A stretch of 64,000 bases of DNA from Pokkaliibacter plantistimulans (GCF_003194385.1 NZ_LAPT01000015.1:1-64000), one strand, 5' to 3'; numbered from the stretch's first letter, positions 1 through 8,736 are shown. Notes: a model not told the origin generated them from the sequence alone. A program made the numbers and translations.

Positions 1-33
1 TTTTACCTGATACAGATGTGCAGCGTGTGGCTG

Positions 34-54
34 CCCTCTCTCAGGGAGAGAGGG
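34..54. repeat. Short perfect hairpin, 8-bp arms
   Basis: The arms CCCTCTCT (34-41) and AGAGAGGG (47-54) pair perfectly around a 5-base loop. The sequence resembles the short CCCTCTC/GAGAGGG intergenic palindromes found in many gammaproteobacteria. There is no T-run, so it is not an obvious terminator. Bases 1-80 otherwise show no gene. Confidence 0.5.
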
Positions 55-80
55 ACGTGTGTAACGCCTGCGTGTCGGCT

Positions 81-298
81 TAACAGGTCGTTGAAAATCT
101 ATCTGTGTTGCCGAATACCGCGTCAAAAACAGGCTCACAGCCAAAGGCTGAACGTGCTTTAGCACGGCCCCGAAGGGGCGAGCGGAGCGAGTCAAATGCT
201 CATTTAGCTCACTAAACTCCGCTTTTTCGCCTGTTTCTTGTGCCCTAGGGGTATTTCCTTGTCTCGACGGCCTCGATAACGTTTTCAACAGCCTGTTA
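81..298. repeat. MITE/REP-like element with terminal inverted repeats and nested hairpins
   Basis: The element is bounded by 17-base imperfect inverted repeats, 81-97 and 282-298, that match at 15 of 17 positions. Inside lies a second inverted pair (AAACAGGC 127-134 with GCCTGTTT 229-236), three consecutive small hairpins (138-150, 153-166, 167-179) and a further pair (AGCGGAG 181-187 with CTCCGCT 217-223). No credible coding sequence is present. Nested structure with terminal repeats and no transposase is typical of small non-autonomous elements. The right terminal repeat ends on the ahpF stop codon (296-298). Copy number elsewhere in the genome cannot be judged from this window. Confidence 0.6.
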
Positions 299-1870
299 GG
301 CCGCTTTCTCTTCTGCGGGGGCAGAGGAGCGAATCAGGTGGTCGAATGCGCCCAATGCGGCATTGGCACCACTGCCCATGGCAATGATGATTTGCTTGTA
401 GGGCACGTTGGTGACATCGCCCGCGGCAAATACTCCGGGCAGAGACGTTTCTCCTCGGGTGCCAACCATGATTTCGCCGAAGCGACTCAGCTCCACACCG
501 CTGCCTTTGAGCCACTCGGTGTTGGGCACCAGACCGATCTGCACAAAGATGCCGGACAGTGCCACATGGTGTTGTTCGCCTGTACCGCGATGAGTGTAGT
601 TCAGGCCAGTAACACGTGCGCCATCACCAGTGACTTCAGTCGTCTGTGCTTCGGTAATGATGGTCACATTTTTCATTGAGCGGGCTTTGCGTTGCAGCAC
701 GTCATCTGCACGCAGGCTATTGCCGAACTCCAATACGGTGACATGCTCCACGATGCCAGCCAGATCGATGGCTGCCTCGATACCAGAGTTACCACCGCCA
801 ATCACTGCAACGCGCTTACCCTTGAACAGCGGGCCATCACAATGTGGGCAATAAGCCACGCCGCGGCCACGGTATTCTTTTTCACCCGGCACGTTCATTT
901 CACGCCAACGGGCACCGGTGGCCAGCATTACGGCGCGAGAGGTCAGCTTGGCGCCGTTTTCCAGTTCAATTTCGATCAGCTCACCCGCAGTCAGTTTGGC
1001 TGCCCGCTGGTCGTTCATGATGTCGACTTCGTAATCACGTACGTGTTCTTCCAAGCTGGCAGCCAGCTTCGGGCCTTCGGTTGCTTTTACCGAAATGAAG
1101 TTTTCAATGCCGACGGTATCCAGCACCTGGCCGCCGAAGCGATCCGCAACGATACCAGTGCGAATACCTTTGCGGGCACCGTAGATTGCTGCTGCAGCAC
1201 CTGCAGGGCCAGCACCTACCACCAGGAAGTCAAAGATGTCCTTTTTGTTCAGCGCTTCGGCCTGTCGCTTGCTGGCACCGGTGTCGATTTTGTTGAGTAT
1301 TTCTACCAGCGTCATGCGGCCCTGAGCAAAAGACTGGCCATTCAGGTAGACACTGGGCACTGCCATTACATTGCGCTTGCTCACTTCATCCTGAAACAGT
1401 GAGCCATCAATCATGACGTTGGTGATCTGAGGGTTGATGGCTGCCATCATGTTCAGTGCCTGAATAACTTCAGGGCAGTTCTGGCAGGTGAGAGAGACAT
1501 AAGTCTCAAACTGGTATTCGCCTTCGAGATTACGCACCTGTTCGATGATCTCGGGGTTGAGTTTCATCGGGTGCCCGCCACTGTGCAGGAGCGCCAATAC
1601 CAGTGAGGTGAATTCATGGCCCATGGGAAGGCCTGCAAAGCGAATGATCGTACCATTAGCAGCGGATTTTACCTGCATGGACGGCTTACGCTCGTTCATG
1701 TCATCGCTGCTGGAAACGCTGATCAAACTGCTCAGGGAGGCAATGTCCTGAGCTAACGCATTCATTTCCTGTGACTTGCTGCTATCGTCGAGAGACACAA
1801 CCAGTTCAACAGGGCTTTTCAGATTCTGTAAGTAAGTGCGCAGTTGCTGCTTCAAGTTAGCGTCTAACAT
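296..1870 (-). CDS. ahpF: Alkyl hydroperoxide reductase subunit F (NADH:peroxiredoxin reductase)
   Basis: AhpF is a flavoprotein that passes electrons from NADH through FAD and two disulfide centres to AhpC. The 524-residue product has the family layout: an N-terminal double thioredoxin-fold domain with a CQNC redox motif (about residue 130), an FAD site ([10 protein letters not shown]), the thioredoxin-reductase-like CPHC motif, an NAD site (GGGNSG) and a C-terminal FAD motif (FAAGDV). I chose the ATG at 1870 because GGGAG lies 5 bases upstream; a longer frame to 1891 adds seven unlikely residues. ahpC lies upstream on the same strand with a terminator hairpin between them. The stop codon lies inside the terminal repeat of the 81-298 element. 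Confidence 0.97.
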   Translation of the reverse strand: MLDANLKQQLRTYLQNLKSPVELVVSLDDSSKSQEMNALAQDIASLSSLISVSSSDDMNERKPSMQVKSAANGTIIRFAGLPMGHEFTSLVLALLHSGGHPMKLNPEIIEQVRNLEGEYQFETYVSLTCQNCPEVIQALNMMAAINPQITNVMIDGSLFQDEVSKRNVMAVPSVYLNGQSFAQGRMTLVEILNKIDTGASKRQAEALNKKDIFDFLVVGAGPAGAAAAIYGARKGIRTGIVADRFGGQVLDTVGIENFISVKATEGPKLAASLEEHVRDYEVDIMNDQRAAKLTAGELIEIELENGAKLTSRAVMLATGARWREMNVPGEKEYRGRGVAYCPHCDGPLFKGKRVAVIGGGNSGIEAAIDLAGIVEHVTVLEFGNSLRADDVLQRKARSMKNVTIITEAQTTEVTGDGARVTGLNYTHRGTGEQHHVALSGIFVQIGLVPNTEWLKGSGVELSRFGEIMVGTRGETSLPGVFAAGDVTNVPYKQIIIAMGSGANAALGAFDHLIRSSAPAEEKAA

Positions 1871-1910
1871 GGTTGCTCCCAATATTCGCAAGTACAGTCA
1901 AATTTCAGGC

Positions 1911-1953
1911 AAAAAAAAGCCGCCCCCCTCAACACGGAAGAAAGAAGGGCGGC
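1911..1953 (-). terminator. Rho-independent terminator between ahpC and ahpF
   Basis: On the minus strand GCCGCCC and GGGCGGC (1947-1953 and 1919-1925) pair around a 21-base loop, followed by a run of eight T (1918-1911). It lies after the ahpC stop and before the ahpF ribosome binding site. It would end most ahpC transcripts and allow limited read-through into ahpF, giving more AhpC than AhpF. Confidence 0.8.
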
Positions 1954-2045
1954 GCCCGATCGCACAGACAGCAATACCTGAGTATTCTTGTGCGGCCTTG
2001 GGTCAGGTGTTGGCTAACGTAAGAGTTAGCCCAGGTGTTCTGCGA

Positions 2046-2615
2046 TTAGATCTTGCCAACCAGGTCCAAAGAAGGAGCCAGAGTTTCTGCACCAGGCTGC
2101 CAGGCAGCAGGGCATACTTCGCCGTCGTGGCTGGCAACATACTGAGCGGCCTGAACTTTACGTACCAGTTCTTTGGCTGAGCGGCCGATACCCAGGTCAT
2201 GGATTTCAGCAACCTTGATCTGACCTTCTGGGTTGATAACGAAAGTGCCACGCAGTGCCAGACCTTCTTCTTCAATCATTACGCCGAAGTTGCGAGAGAT
2301 GACACCAGTTGGGTCGCCAATCATTGGGAATTCAATCTTGCGAATGGTGTCAGAAGCGTCATGCCAGGCTTTGTGAGTGAAGTGAGTGTCAGTAGATACT
2401 GAGTACACTTCAACACCCATCTCAGTGAGCTGCGCGTAATGATCAGCCATGTCGCCCAGTTCGGTAGGGCAGACGAAGGTGAAGTCAGCAGGGTAGAACA
2501 TGACAACAGACCATTTGCCTTTCAGGTCAGCGTCAGAAACAGGAACGAATTCGCCATTGTGGAAAGCAGTGGCGTTGAAAGGCTTGATAACGGTGTTGAT
2601 CAGAGACTGAGTCAT
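2046..2615 (-). CDS. ahpC: Alkyl hydroperoxide reductase subunit C (typical 2-Cys peroxiredoxin)
   Basis: AhpC reduces hydrogen peroxide, organic hydroperoxides and peroxynitrite in the cytoplasm and is re-reduced by AhpF. The 189-residue length is standard. The peroxidatic cysteine lies in DFTFVCPTE (about residue 49) and the resolving cysteine in GEVCPAAW near the C-terminus. The GD(P)TG and FGV signatures of AhpC are visible between them. It is first in a two-gene cluster with ahpF. The divergent spacer to the next gene (2616-2828) carries an imperfect dyad that could bind a LysR-type regulator such as OxyR. Confidence 0.98.
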   Translation of the reverse strand: MTQSLINTVIKPFNATAFHNGEFVPVSDADLKGKWSVVMFYPADFTFVCPTELGDMADHYAQLTEMGVEVYSVSTDTHFTHKAWHDASDTIRKIEFPMIGDPTGVISRNFGVMIEEEGLALRGTFVINPEGQIKVAEIHDLGIGRSAKELVRKVQAAQYVASHDGEVCPAAWQPGAETLAPSLDLVGKI

Positions 2616-2718
2616 TTATTAAACCCCTTTAAGTATCGTACGTTTTTGGGAATGGCTTGAAAACAAAATCATAGTACTGTGCAGTCGCGTAAGGGTACAT
2701 TTTAATAATTGTATGAAA

Positions 2719-2750
2719 GCGATAGGCAAAACTAATGGTTTGGCAATCGC
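2719..2750. promoter_or_regulatory. Imperfect 32-bp dyad in the ahpC upstream region
   Basis: Two 16-base halves match at 11 positions as an inverted repeat; the outer GCGAT/ATCGC and inner CAAA/TTTG parts are exact. It sits about 105 bases upstream of the ahpC start in the divergent spacer. An OxyR site is possible because OxyR commonly controls ahpC, but the spacing does not fit the ATAG/CTAT consensus closely. Confidence 0.3.
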
Positions 2751-2786
2751 CTTAGGTTTTTCCAATGATGGCCGATTAGATTCGGC

Positions 2787-2792
2787 TATACT
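2787..2792 (+). promoter_or_regulatory. Candidate -10 box for the 2829 gene
   Basis: TATACT (2787-2792) lies about 36 bases upstream of the 2829 start. It directly follows a perfect 5-bp inverted repeat (GCCGA 2771-2775, TCGGC 2782-2786) that could be an operator. No good -35 is visible at standard spacing. Confidence 0.35.
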
Positions 2793-2828
2793 CCTGAAAA
2801 CGTTGGATTTCGGATATGAAGGGAGCCT

Positions 2829-3377
2829 ATGGATATTAATCTTTCCCCTCTGGCCAGTCTGGAGGATATCCGCGACGCTATTCGCCGCTGTGGTGCAGAG
2901 GATGTCATTTGCTGTCACGCAGAGGCTGTGTTTCACGAAGCTAAGCGTGCACTGCAGCAAAGTGCCAAAGCTGATGTCACGTTGCAGCTTATCGATTATG
3001 ACGGATACGCTATTCGTCAGGCGTCCAGTCGTCGCAAGGGGGCACCAGCCAAACCCAAGCTCTCTGATCAGTTGACTCGTCAGCAGATGGCGGTGGTGTC
3101 TGCGTTAGAAAAAGTATTGCAGCATTGTCGTCGGCATAATATTGCGCTGGTGGGGTTCAGTGACTCATTGGTAGCGGTTCCTGCCCATTTGCTGGAACAG
3201 GATAGTCATGCAGTGCATACCATGGCTGCTTTGGAAGTGAATACGCATCAGGCGTATTGTGGTATGGATTGGGATGATCTTGAAGAGCCCGTCGATGGGC
3301 CAGACGCTGAAGAGCGTGATGCTGGAGGCAATGTGGACCTTATAGAAACAAACACCCCGGCAAATACCGGGGTGTGA
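2829..3377 (+). CDS. Hypothetical protein, 182 aa
   Basis: I do not recognise the family. The reading frame starts with an ATG preceded by GAAGGGAGCC (a good ribosome binding site). The first 50 residues look like a small alpha/beta fold. Then comes a basic stretch (SSRRKGAPAKPK), a helical middle, and a strongly acidic tail (DWDDLEEPVDGPDAEERD). There is no signal peptide or membrane segment. It is divergent from ahpC and convergent with hpf. The last eight codons coincide with a strong hairpin that probably terminates hpf, so the extreme C-terminus (NTPANTGV) is partly dictated by that hairpin. Confidence 0.7.
   Translation: MDINLSPLASLEDIRDAIRRCGAEDVICCHAEAVFHEAKRALQQSAKADVTLQLIDYDGYAIRQASSRRKGAPAKPKLSDQLTRQQMAVVSALEKVLQHCRRHNIALVGFSDSLVAVPAHLLEQDSHAVHTMAALEVNTHQAYCGMDWDDLEEPVDGPDAEERDAGGNVDLIETNTPANTGV
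3340..3375 (-). terminator. Terminator for hpf, overlapping the 3' end of the convergent gene
   Basis: ACACCCCGG (3352-3360) and CCGGGGTGT (3367-3375) form a perfect 9-bp stem with a 6-base loop. Read on the minus strand the stem is followed by a T-rich stretch (TGTTTCT within 3351-3340). On the plus strand no T-run follows. The hairpin includes the first base of the 2829-3377 stop codon. Confidence 0.6.
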
Positions 3378-3494
3378 TGTCTCCTGAAACTATTTAGATG
3401 TTTGAGTCAGGCAGGGATTGGCACCTTATATCTCATTACCTGCCAAAAATTGAATCATTAACCTCTGAATATCTGGTTTGCTGCTGTGTTGCCG

Positions 3495-3830
3495 TTATGA
3501 CACTGTAGCTTCTGCTGCGCGCTTCATACCTGCTCCGCGTCGGGGCTGAAAACGTGCCCGATATCTTTCTACCTGTTTTCTTACTTTGTCACCCAGTTCA
3601 TCAATCGCCACATAGAGGTTGTCTCCCTCTGCTTTGGCGAAGAAGTCACCCTGATCACTCAAATGAATGTGCGCTTCGATGCATTCTTTACGGCCGCTTT
3701 TGTTCATCACTATATGAAGGTCATGCACCTGTTGGTCCAGACCTGAATGCTGAACCAGCTTTTGAATAAGACGCTCGCGAACGGCGGGAGAGAGTTTGGC
3801 ATCGTCAAGGTTGCTAATGCGGATTTGCAT
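3495..3830 (-). CDS. hpf: Ribosome hibernation promoting factor, short HPF/YfiA family
   Basis: HPF-type proteins bind the decoding centre of idle 30S subunits and stabilise inactive ribosomes during starvation. The 111-residue product begins MQIRISNLDDAKLSPAVRE, a beta-alpha-beta start typical of the family. It continues with IEAHIHLSDQGDFFAKAEGDN and AIDELGDKVRKQVERYRAR, the conserved basic helix region. I chose the ATG at 3830 because AGGAGG lies 6 bases upstream; the frame extends to 3884 but lacks a site there. It lacks the C-terminal dimerisation domain of long HPF. It is not in the rpoN neighbourhood where many hpf genes lie, so it may be a second paralogue. Confidence 0.9.
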   Translation of the reverse strand: MQIRISNLDDAKLSPAVRERLIQKLVQHSGLDQQVHDLHIVMNKSGRKECIEAHIHLSDQGDFFAKAEGDNLYVAIDELGDKVRKQVERYRARFQPRRGAGMKRAAEATVS

Positions 3831-4051
3831 GGTTTGCCTCCTGTGCGCATCAAACTGCTGTGCAAGAGAGCTGTTGAAGAACAAGTACTCACCCTTGCAC
3901 TACAAACAAATAGTAGAAAAAGAAGATAAAAATCAGATAGTTAGTGCTTTTTGCTCCTTCCGTTTTGTGCCTGTGACTTTAGAAAAACACAGCCCTTGAA
4001 AGGATGCAATAGGGCTGAAAGGAAATGATGCAGATGTTGATGGGCAGCAAT

Positions 4052-4078
4052 AAAAAAAGGGTAGGCAAACGCCTACCC
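4052..4078 (-). terminator. Rho-independent terminator of the 4200 gene
   Basis: GGGTAGGC (4059-4066) and GCCTACCC (4071-4078) pair perfectly around a 4-base loop. On the minus strand they are followed by seven T (4058-4052). It lies 120 bases after the stop of the 4200-4406 frame, which supports that small frame being transcribed. Confidence 0.85.
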
Positions 4079-4199
4079 CCAAACCTGTGAAGACACTCGC
4101 TACCGGTGTATGCCTACTGGCAGCAAGTAAGGCGCCATAATAACACGGTATTATGGGGTGTTTCAAATATTGAGCGCATGGTGATAATTTAAACCGGTG

Positions 4200-4406
4200 T
4201 TAGTTGGTAGGAAATAGCCGCTTGAGCGTGTCGTGGGTGGGAAAGTTGTCGACGCGCATCGATGATGCGCTGTTGCTGCCAACATGGCTGATGGTGTACC
4301 AGCGGGGTTTGCGTTCATCACCCAGATAGCAGCCATCTACTTCAAAGTGATCTTTTCCTACAGCCAGTATGGCGATCTTGCGTACGCTTTCGTTGTTATT
4401 TTTCAT
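4200..4406 (-). CDS. Small hypothetical protein, 68 aa
   Basis: I do not recognise this product. It has a GAGGAA ribosome binding site about 8 bases before its ATG and a strong terminator downstream on the same strand, so it is probably a real monocistronic gene. The protein is soluble and mixed in charge, starts MKNNNESVRKIAILAVGKDH and contains GCYLGDERKPRWYTISHVGS, which could be a small beta-rich domain. There is no signal peptide or metal-binding motif. It is divergent from ycaO across a 383-base spacer that holds a strong inverted repeat. Confidence 0.65.
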   Translation of the reverse strand: MKNNNESVRKIAILAVGKDHFEVDGCYLGDERKPRWYTISHVGSNSASSMRVDNFPTHDTLKRLFPTN

Positions 4407-4789
4407 CTGTCGTTCCTCGTAGTAGTTATAGTTGTGTTGGATCGTTATTGTTATTTCTCTCGCTATCGCGAAAGGGCATTTCTCAAGAGCTCCGTAACCT
4501 ACAACGCACTTCCGACCACGTAAAACCTTTGTTTTATGTGGTTGAGGTACAGCAATTTCTATCCTTTGATTTATTCAAAGTGTTGCCCGGTCGTCTGGTC
4601 TGCTTCTTCAATTACACAAATGTGGAGGAGTGCTGTGGCTGTTTGCTGTTGTGATTAGACTAAAGTTTGGCTGTTACAGCTGGGTTAAGGTTGTATGGCG
4701 CGCATTGGGCGGTTCAGCCGCCCCCTGGCTTGCGTTAAGATGGATTGCACTTGGCACCAAATCTTTTTTTCTGATGTTGGCGGTACTTC
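4407..4789. other. Divergent spacer between the 4200 gene and ycaO
   Basis: This 383-base stretch has no convincing coding frame. It should hold the promoters of both flanking genes. The only clear structure is the inverted repeat at 4516-4541; no sigma-70 boxes at good spacing stood out. Confidence 0.6.
4516..4541. repeat. Inverted repeat, 11-bp arms, one mismatch
   Basis: CCACGTAAAAC and GTTTTATGTGG pair with a single mismatch (a G-U wobble in RNA when read on the plus strand) around CTTT. It lies in the divergent spacer upstream of ycaO. It could be an operator or a leader hairpin. No T-run follows on the plus strand, where the next bases are TTGAGGT. Confidence 0.5.
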
Positions 4790-6541
4790 ATGGCTCCACT
4801 TGACTATCGACCCTCTTCTTTCACCTTGCTTGAAACGCTCGAACACATGCGAGAGTTGTTGCGGAAGCGTGGTTTTTTGATGGAGGAAGGCGAGTGGGTC
4901 AACCCGATCCCCCATGTCTGGTCAGTGAGACTGCAAGACAAGTTGTGTTCACGACTCGTCAGCAACGGTAAGGGAGTGAGTAAAGAGGCTGCATTGGTCT
5001 CTGCCTACGGCGAAATGCTTGAGCGTCTTAGCTGCAATTATTTTTTCAACGGCCTGTATCTTTCGGCCCATGCCTGCGCGGAGCCTTTTGTTTACTATCC
5101 TCAAGAAAAGTGGTTTCCATTCGAGGGCGATGAGTGGCCAAGAGGTTTGTTGGATGGACCCACGTTGGCGCACTACAACCTGAGTCAGGACCTGGTGCCA
5201 GAGCAATTGATTGATGCCGGTAGCGGGGATAGGAGCAGAGGTATTTGTGCTCTACCGTTCATTCGACAGCGCAATCATCAGACGGTCTGGTTTCCGGTGA
5301 ATATCATCAGCAACCTTTATGTCGGCAATGGCATGGCCGTTGGGGTAGGGAAGTATGAGGCCCGGGTGCAGGCACTGTCTGAAATATTCGAGAGACACAT
5401 CAAGACCACTATCATTACGGATGGTATCAGCCTGCCACTAGTCCCTGATGAGGTGCTGGCGCGTTACCCCCATGTTCAAGAAATGGTCACTACACTGGAA
5501 AGTAACGGCCTGATCGTGGAAGTGCGTGATGCATCACTCAATGGCAAGTTCCCGCTGATCAATGTCACGGTGATGAACCCCGTCAGTGGTGGATGTTTCG
5601 CCTGTTTTGGCTCCCATCCGCGCTTTGGTATGGCGATGGAGAGAGCGTTTACTGAAATGCTGCAAGGGCGCGAGCTGCAGCAGCTTATCGATTTGCCCGA
5701 GCCTACGTTTGATCTGACCAAGGTGGCGGAGCAGGCCAATCTTGATGCGCACTTCAGTAAATTCACCGGCAGAGTGTGCTGGGATCTTTTCAGTGAAAGC
5801 AATGATTACCACTTTGTCGACTGGGATGTGACAGGTACGCCGGAAGAGCAGTTTAAACATCTGTGTCATCTGATCCACATTGTCGACATGGATATCTATA
5901 TTGCTGACTACGCATTCATGGGTATGGCAGCGTGCCGCATTATCGTGCCCGGCATGTCGGAAGTTCATCCGGTATCTCGACTTGGCACCGCCAATGACAA
6001 TCGTGCACGCCACCTGCGCCAGCGTTTATTAGCCTTGCCAGTGCTCGATGTGCCTGCGTTGCGTGAGTTGCTGGATGAGTTGGAAGATATGGATCTGCCT
6101 CCCCATCAGGATCTTGGCGGCTTGCTGGGGTTGTTGACTGATGATGATTCCGTTTGGAAAGGCCTCACGGTCTGTGAGATACGTCTACTGATCAATCTGG
6201 CGCTGGGTGAGCGAGAGCAGGTGCTCGGTGATCTGAAAGATGTGGTAGCGTGCACTGCGCTGCCGCAGTCGCGGCGGCCCAGATACCGCTGTCTGTTGGT
6301 TCTGTTGCAACTTGATCTGGATCTGCATCGTGATCTGCAAGACTACTTGCGAGTGCTGCAGCGCATGTATGGTGAAGTGCTGGTCGAGCAATGTATTGCC
6401 ATGCTGGAAGGACGAGCGGGCTTCCCGGGATTCGTTGTTGCAGGCGATGATCTTGATGGATTTGCTTCACACCGGACGCTGCTGGAAGCGCGTGAAAAGG
6501 TACAAAAGGCCAAAGCCGCGCACTATTTTGCGTTACGTTAA
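4790..6541 (+). CDS. ycaO: YcaO-domain protein (ribosomal S12 beta-methylthiolation accessory factor)
   Basis: YcaO proteins use ATP to activate amide backbones. The Escherichia coli namesake assists RimO in beta-methylthiolation of ribosomal protein S12. At 583 residues this matches the E. coli protein (586) in length. Visible signatures include NPIPHVWSVRLQDK near residue 40, the KGVSKEAALVSAYGEMLERL helix, and KYEARVQALSEIFERHIK, which carries the acidic nucleotide-binding residues. The C-terminal 150 residues are helical and TPR-like, as in the family. It stands alone, with no peptide precursor or dehydrogenase gene nearby, which argues against a thiazole/oxazole peptide cluster. The ATG start has only a modest GGCGGT site upstream. 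Confidence 0.92.
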   Translation: MAPLDYRPSSFTLLETLEHMRELLRKRGFLMEEGEWVNPIPHVWSVRLQDKLCSRLVSNGKGVSKEAALVSAYGEMLERLSCNYFFNGLYLSAHACAEPFVYYPQEKWFPFEGDEWPRGLLDGPTLAHYNLSQDLVPEQLIDAGSGDRSRGICALPFIRQRNHQTVWFPVNIISNLYVGNGMAVGVGKYEARVQALSEIFERHIKTTIITDGISLPLVPDEVLARYPHVQEMVTTLESNGLIVEVRDASLNGKFPLINVTVMNPVSGGCFACFGSHPRFGMAMERAFTEMLQGRELQQLIDLPEPTFDLTKVAEQANLDAHFSKFTGRVCWDLFSESNDYHFVDWDVTGTPEEQFKHLCHLIHIVDMDIYIADYAFMGMAACRIIVPGMSEVHPVSRLGTANDNRARHLRQRLLALPVLDVPALRELLDELEDMDLPPHQDLGGLLGLLTDDDSVWKGLTVCEIRLLINLALGEREQVLGDLKDVVACTALPQSRRPRYRCLLVLLQLDLDLHRDLQDYLRVLQRMYGEVLVEQCIAMLEGRAGFPGFVVAGDDLDGFASHRTLLEAREKVQKAKAAHYFALR

Positions 6542-6734
6542 ACCTGTTCGCGGATAGGTTAAGTATTCGACGGCTTAGCTCAATATGCTCTGTATTGGGT
6601 GAGCTACCGGTCTTGTCTGTCGGGCTGATAAATGCCACCCGTTACGGGGGCTGCCTGGTTAAATTACCTACCTGTGCTCTTGTTTTCCTTCTTTGAGATA
6701 AATACTGTATGGCCATCCAGTTTTAGGGGCGGCT

Positions 6735-8720
6735 ATGCGACTCTATTTGTGTGAAAAGCCTTCGTTGGCCAGAGAGGTGGCCAGGGCGCTCGGTGGTGGG
6801 CAAAATCAGGATGGATTGATTGCCGGTCAAGGCTGGCAGGTCACCTGGCTGTTTGGGCATATGTATGAACTGGCACCACCTGATAGCTATTCCCCTTCAT
6901 GGAAAGCGTGGCGTCTTGATACATTGCCGATGATTCCTGATAGCTGGCAGCGGTTGCCTCGCAAAGGCGTCAGTAAACAGCTGTCTGTTATTCGTGGTTG
7001 CCTGAAGCAGGCACGAGAGGTGGTCAACGCTGGTGATACGGGCCGCGAAGGTGAGCTGTTGATTCGCGAGTTGCTGGAGGAAATGAACTGGCGTGGACCC
7101 TTGTTCCGTCTTTGGCACCATTCTCTGGAGTTGCCTGTGCTGCAAAAGGCGCTGGCCAACTTACGTGGCGGGTCTGAATTTGATGGCCTGCTGTCTGCCG
7201 CAAAGGCTCGCCAGTATTCTGACTGGTTGGTCGGTATGAATTTCTCCCGCGCTTATACCGTGCGCGCCCGTGGTGGTGAGCAAGGTAAGGGTGTGCTGAT
7301 CAGTGTTGGTCGGGTTCAGTCGCCTACACTGGCGCTAGTAGTGGCTCGTGACCGGTTGATAGAGAATTTTGCCAGTGTGTGCCACTACGGCGTTAAAGCG
7401 GAGTTTCAGATCAAAGCCGCACGCTACTGGGGGGAGTGGTTGGCGCCCGAAGAGTGGCTGGATGAGCAAGGGCATCTGCTCAATCCACAGCTGGCGCAGG
7501 AGCAATTGGCGCGTGTGATAAATCAGCCTGCACATATCGAAAGTTGCGAAGCCAGTCAGCAGCGAACGCTGCCGCCCTTGCCATTTTCTCTATCCAAACT
7601 GCAGGCCTGGGCTTCCAGACGGTATGGTTATCCTGCCAAGGCAACATTGGATGCACTGCAGTCACTCTATGAAAAGCACAAGTTGCTGACCTACCCCCGT
7701 ACCGACTGTGAATATTTGAGCTCAGCGCAATGGGCTGATGTCAGTCGACAGATGCAGGCGTTATCCAGCACTTCTGAGTTAAGTTCGGTGGTTGCTGCTG
7801 CGTCGACCGCAAAGCGCCCGCGTTGCTACGACGATGGCAAGATCGGTGAGCACACGGCGATAGTGCCGACCGGAACCCGTCCAGAGCTTTCACGATTATC
7901 CGCCATGGAGCGCAATCTTTATCTTGCCTGCGCTACTCGCTGGCTGATGCAGTTTTATCCGCCGTTGTTGGTTAAGCGGTGGCAAGTCATCACTCAGGTT
8001 AATCAGCTGCGCTTTCAGAGCAAGGGTAAGGATGTGCTGGAGCAAGGCTGGCGCGCGTTGGAAGGGAGTGAGCTACAGAGTGACTGGTGTCCTCAGTGGG
8101 CAGAGTTAAGTAAAGGGGATCATGGCCTGTGCTTGCAGGCTGAGGTTACCGAGCATCAAACCGAACCTCCTGATTACTACACTGATGGCACGCTGATTGC
8201 TGCCATGGCACAGATTGCCAAGACCGTCGACGATCCGGATCTGCGCGAGCGGCTGAAGGAGGCTAAGGGGATTGGAGAGGAGAGTTCACGGGCAGCTATT
8301 ATCGAGCTTTTGCTGGAGCGTACTTATCTGCAGCGTCAGGGTAAACAATTACGAAGCACAGAGCTGGGGCGACAGGTTATTGACTGGCTTTTGCCGCAGC
8401 TGACAAGTCCGGTACTGACGGCGCGCTGGGAACGTGGATTGGAGCTGGTGGAGAAGGGGGAGATGGATCTGCCCACCTTCCTGTCCCATCAGGCACGATG
8501 GATCAGCAAATTGATTGATGCAGTACGGTCCCAACCAGCACCACAGATTGTAGTGACAGCTCAGGTGTCGCCGAAAAAGAGCATAAGACGAAGAGCGGCA
8601 GGCAAACGTGCTGTGGTAAAGACTGACAGCGAGAAGAGGGTGTCTCGTGGGGCTCGGGGCGAAGGTGGTGTGCCCACGGCCCGCTCTCGTCGTCGCAAAC
8701 CCACTTCTGCCGAAGCTTGA
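6735..8720 (+). CDS. topB: DNA topoisomerase III (type IA)
   Basis: TopB relaxes and decatenates DNA by single-strand passage. The 661-residue product shows the Toprim start (LYLCEKPSLAREVARAL) with the catalytic Glu, the acidic DTGREGE motif near residue 105, and the active-site tyrosine in LLTYPRTDCEYLS around residue 320. The last 40 residues are very basic (KKSIRRRAAGKRA, RSRRRKP), a likely DNA-binding tail in place of zinc fingers. A terminator follows at 8737. The mksFEB condensin operon begins 230 bases downstream on the same strand, so two DNA-topology functions are neighbours. Confidence 0.97.
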   Translation: MRLYLCEKPSLAREVARALGGGQNQDGLIAGQGWQVTWLFGHMYELAPPDSYSPSWKAWRLDTLPMIPDSWQRLPRKGVSKQLSVIRGCLKQAREVVNAGDTGREGELLIRELLEEMNWRGPLFRLWHHSLELPVLQKALANLRGGSEFDGLLSAAKARQYSDWLVGMNFSRAYTVRARGGEQGKGVLISVGRVQSPTLALVVARDRLIENFASVCHYGVKAEFQIKAARYWGEWLAPEEWLDEQGHLLNPQLAQEQLARVINQPAHIESCEASQQRTLPPLPFSLSKLQAWASRRYGYPAKATLDALQSLYEKHKLLTYPRTDCEYLSSAQWADVSRQMQALSSTSELSSVVAAASTAKRPRCYDDGKIGEHTAIVPTGTRPELSRLSAMERNLYLACATRWLMQFYPPLLVKRWQVITQVNQLRFQSKGKDVLEQGWRALEGSELQSDWCPQWAELSKGDHGLCLQAEVTEHQTEPPDYYTDGTLIAAMAQIAKTVDDPDLRERLKEAKGIGEESSRAAIIELLLERTYLQRQGKQLRSTELGRQVIDWLLPQLTSPVLTARWERGLELVEKGEMDLPTFLSHQARWISKLIDAVRSQPAPQIVVTAQVSPKKSIRRRAAGKRAVVKTDSEKRVSRGARGEGGVPTARSRRRKPTSAEA

Positions 8721-8736
8721 GTGCTCAGATAAGTCG

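Noticed and set aside
692-1402. 236-aa plus-strand open frame opposite ahpF
   Set aside because: It is the mirror of a clear ahpF coding frame, has no ribosome binding site and no family features.
4790-6541. YcaO gene as part of a thiazole/oxazole-modified peptide cluster
   Set aside because: No precursor peptide, dehydrogenase or peptidase gene is adjacent, and the length and motifs fit the ribosomal S12-associated YcaO.
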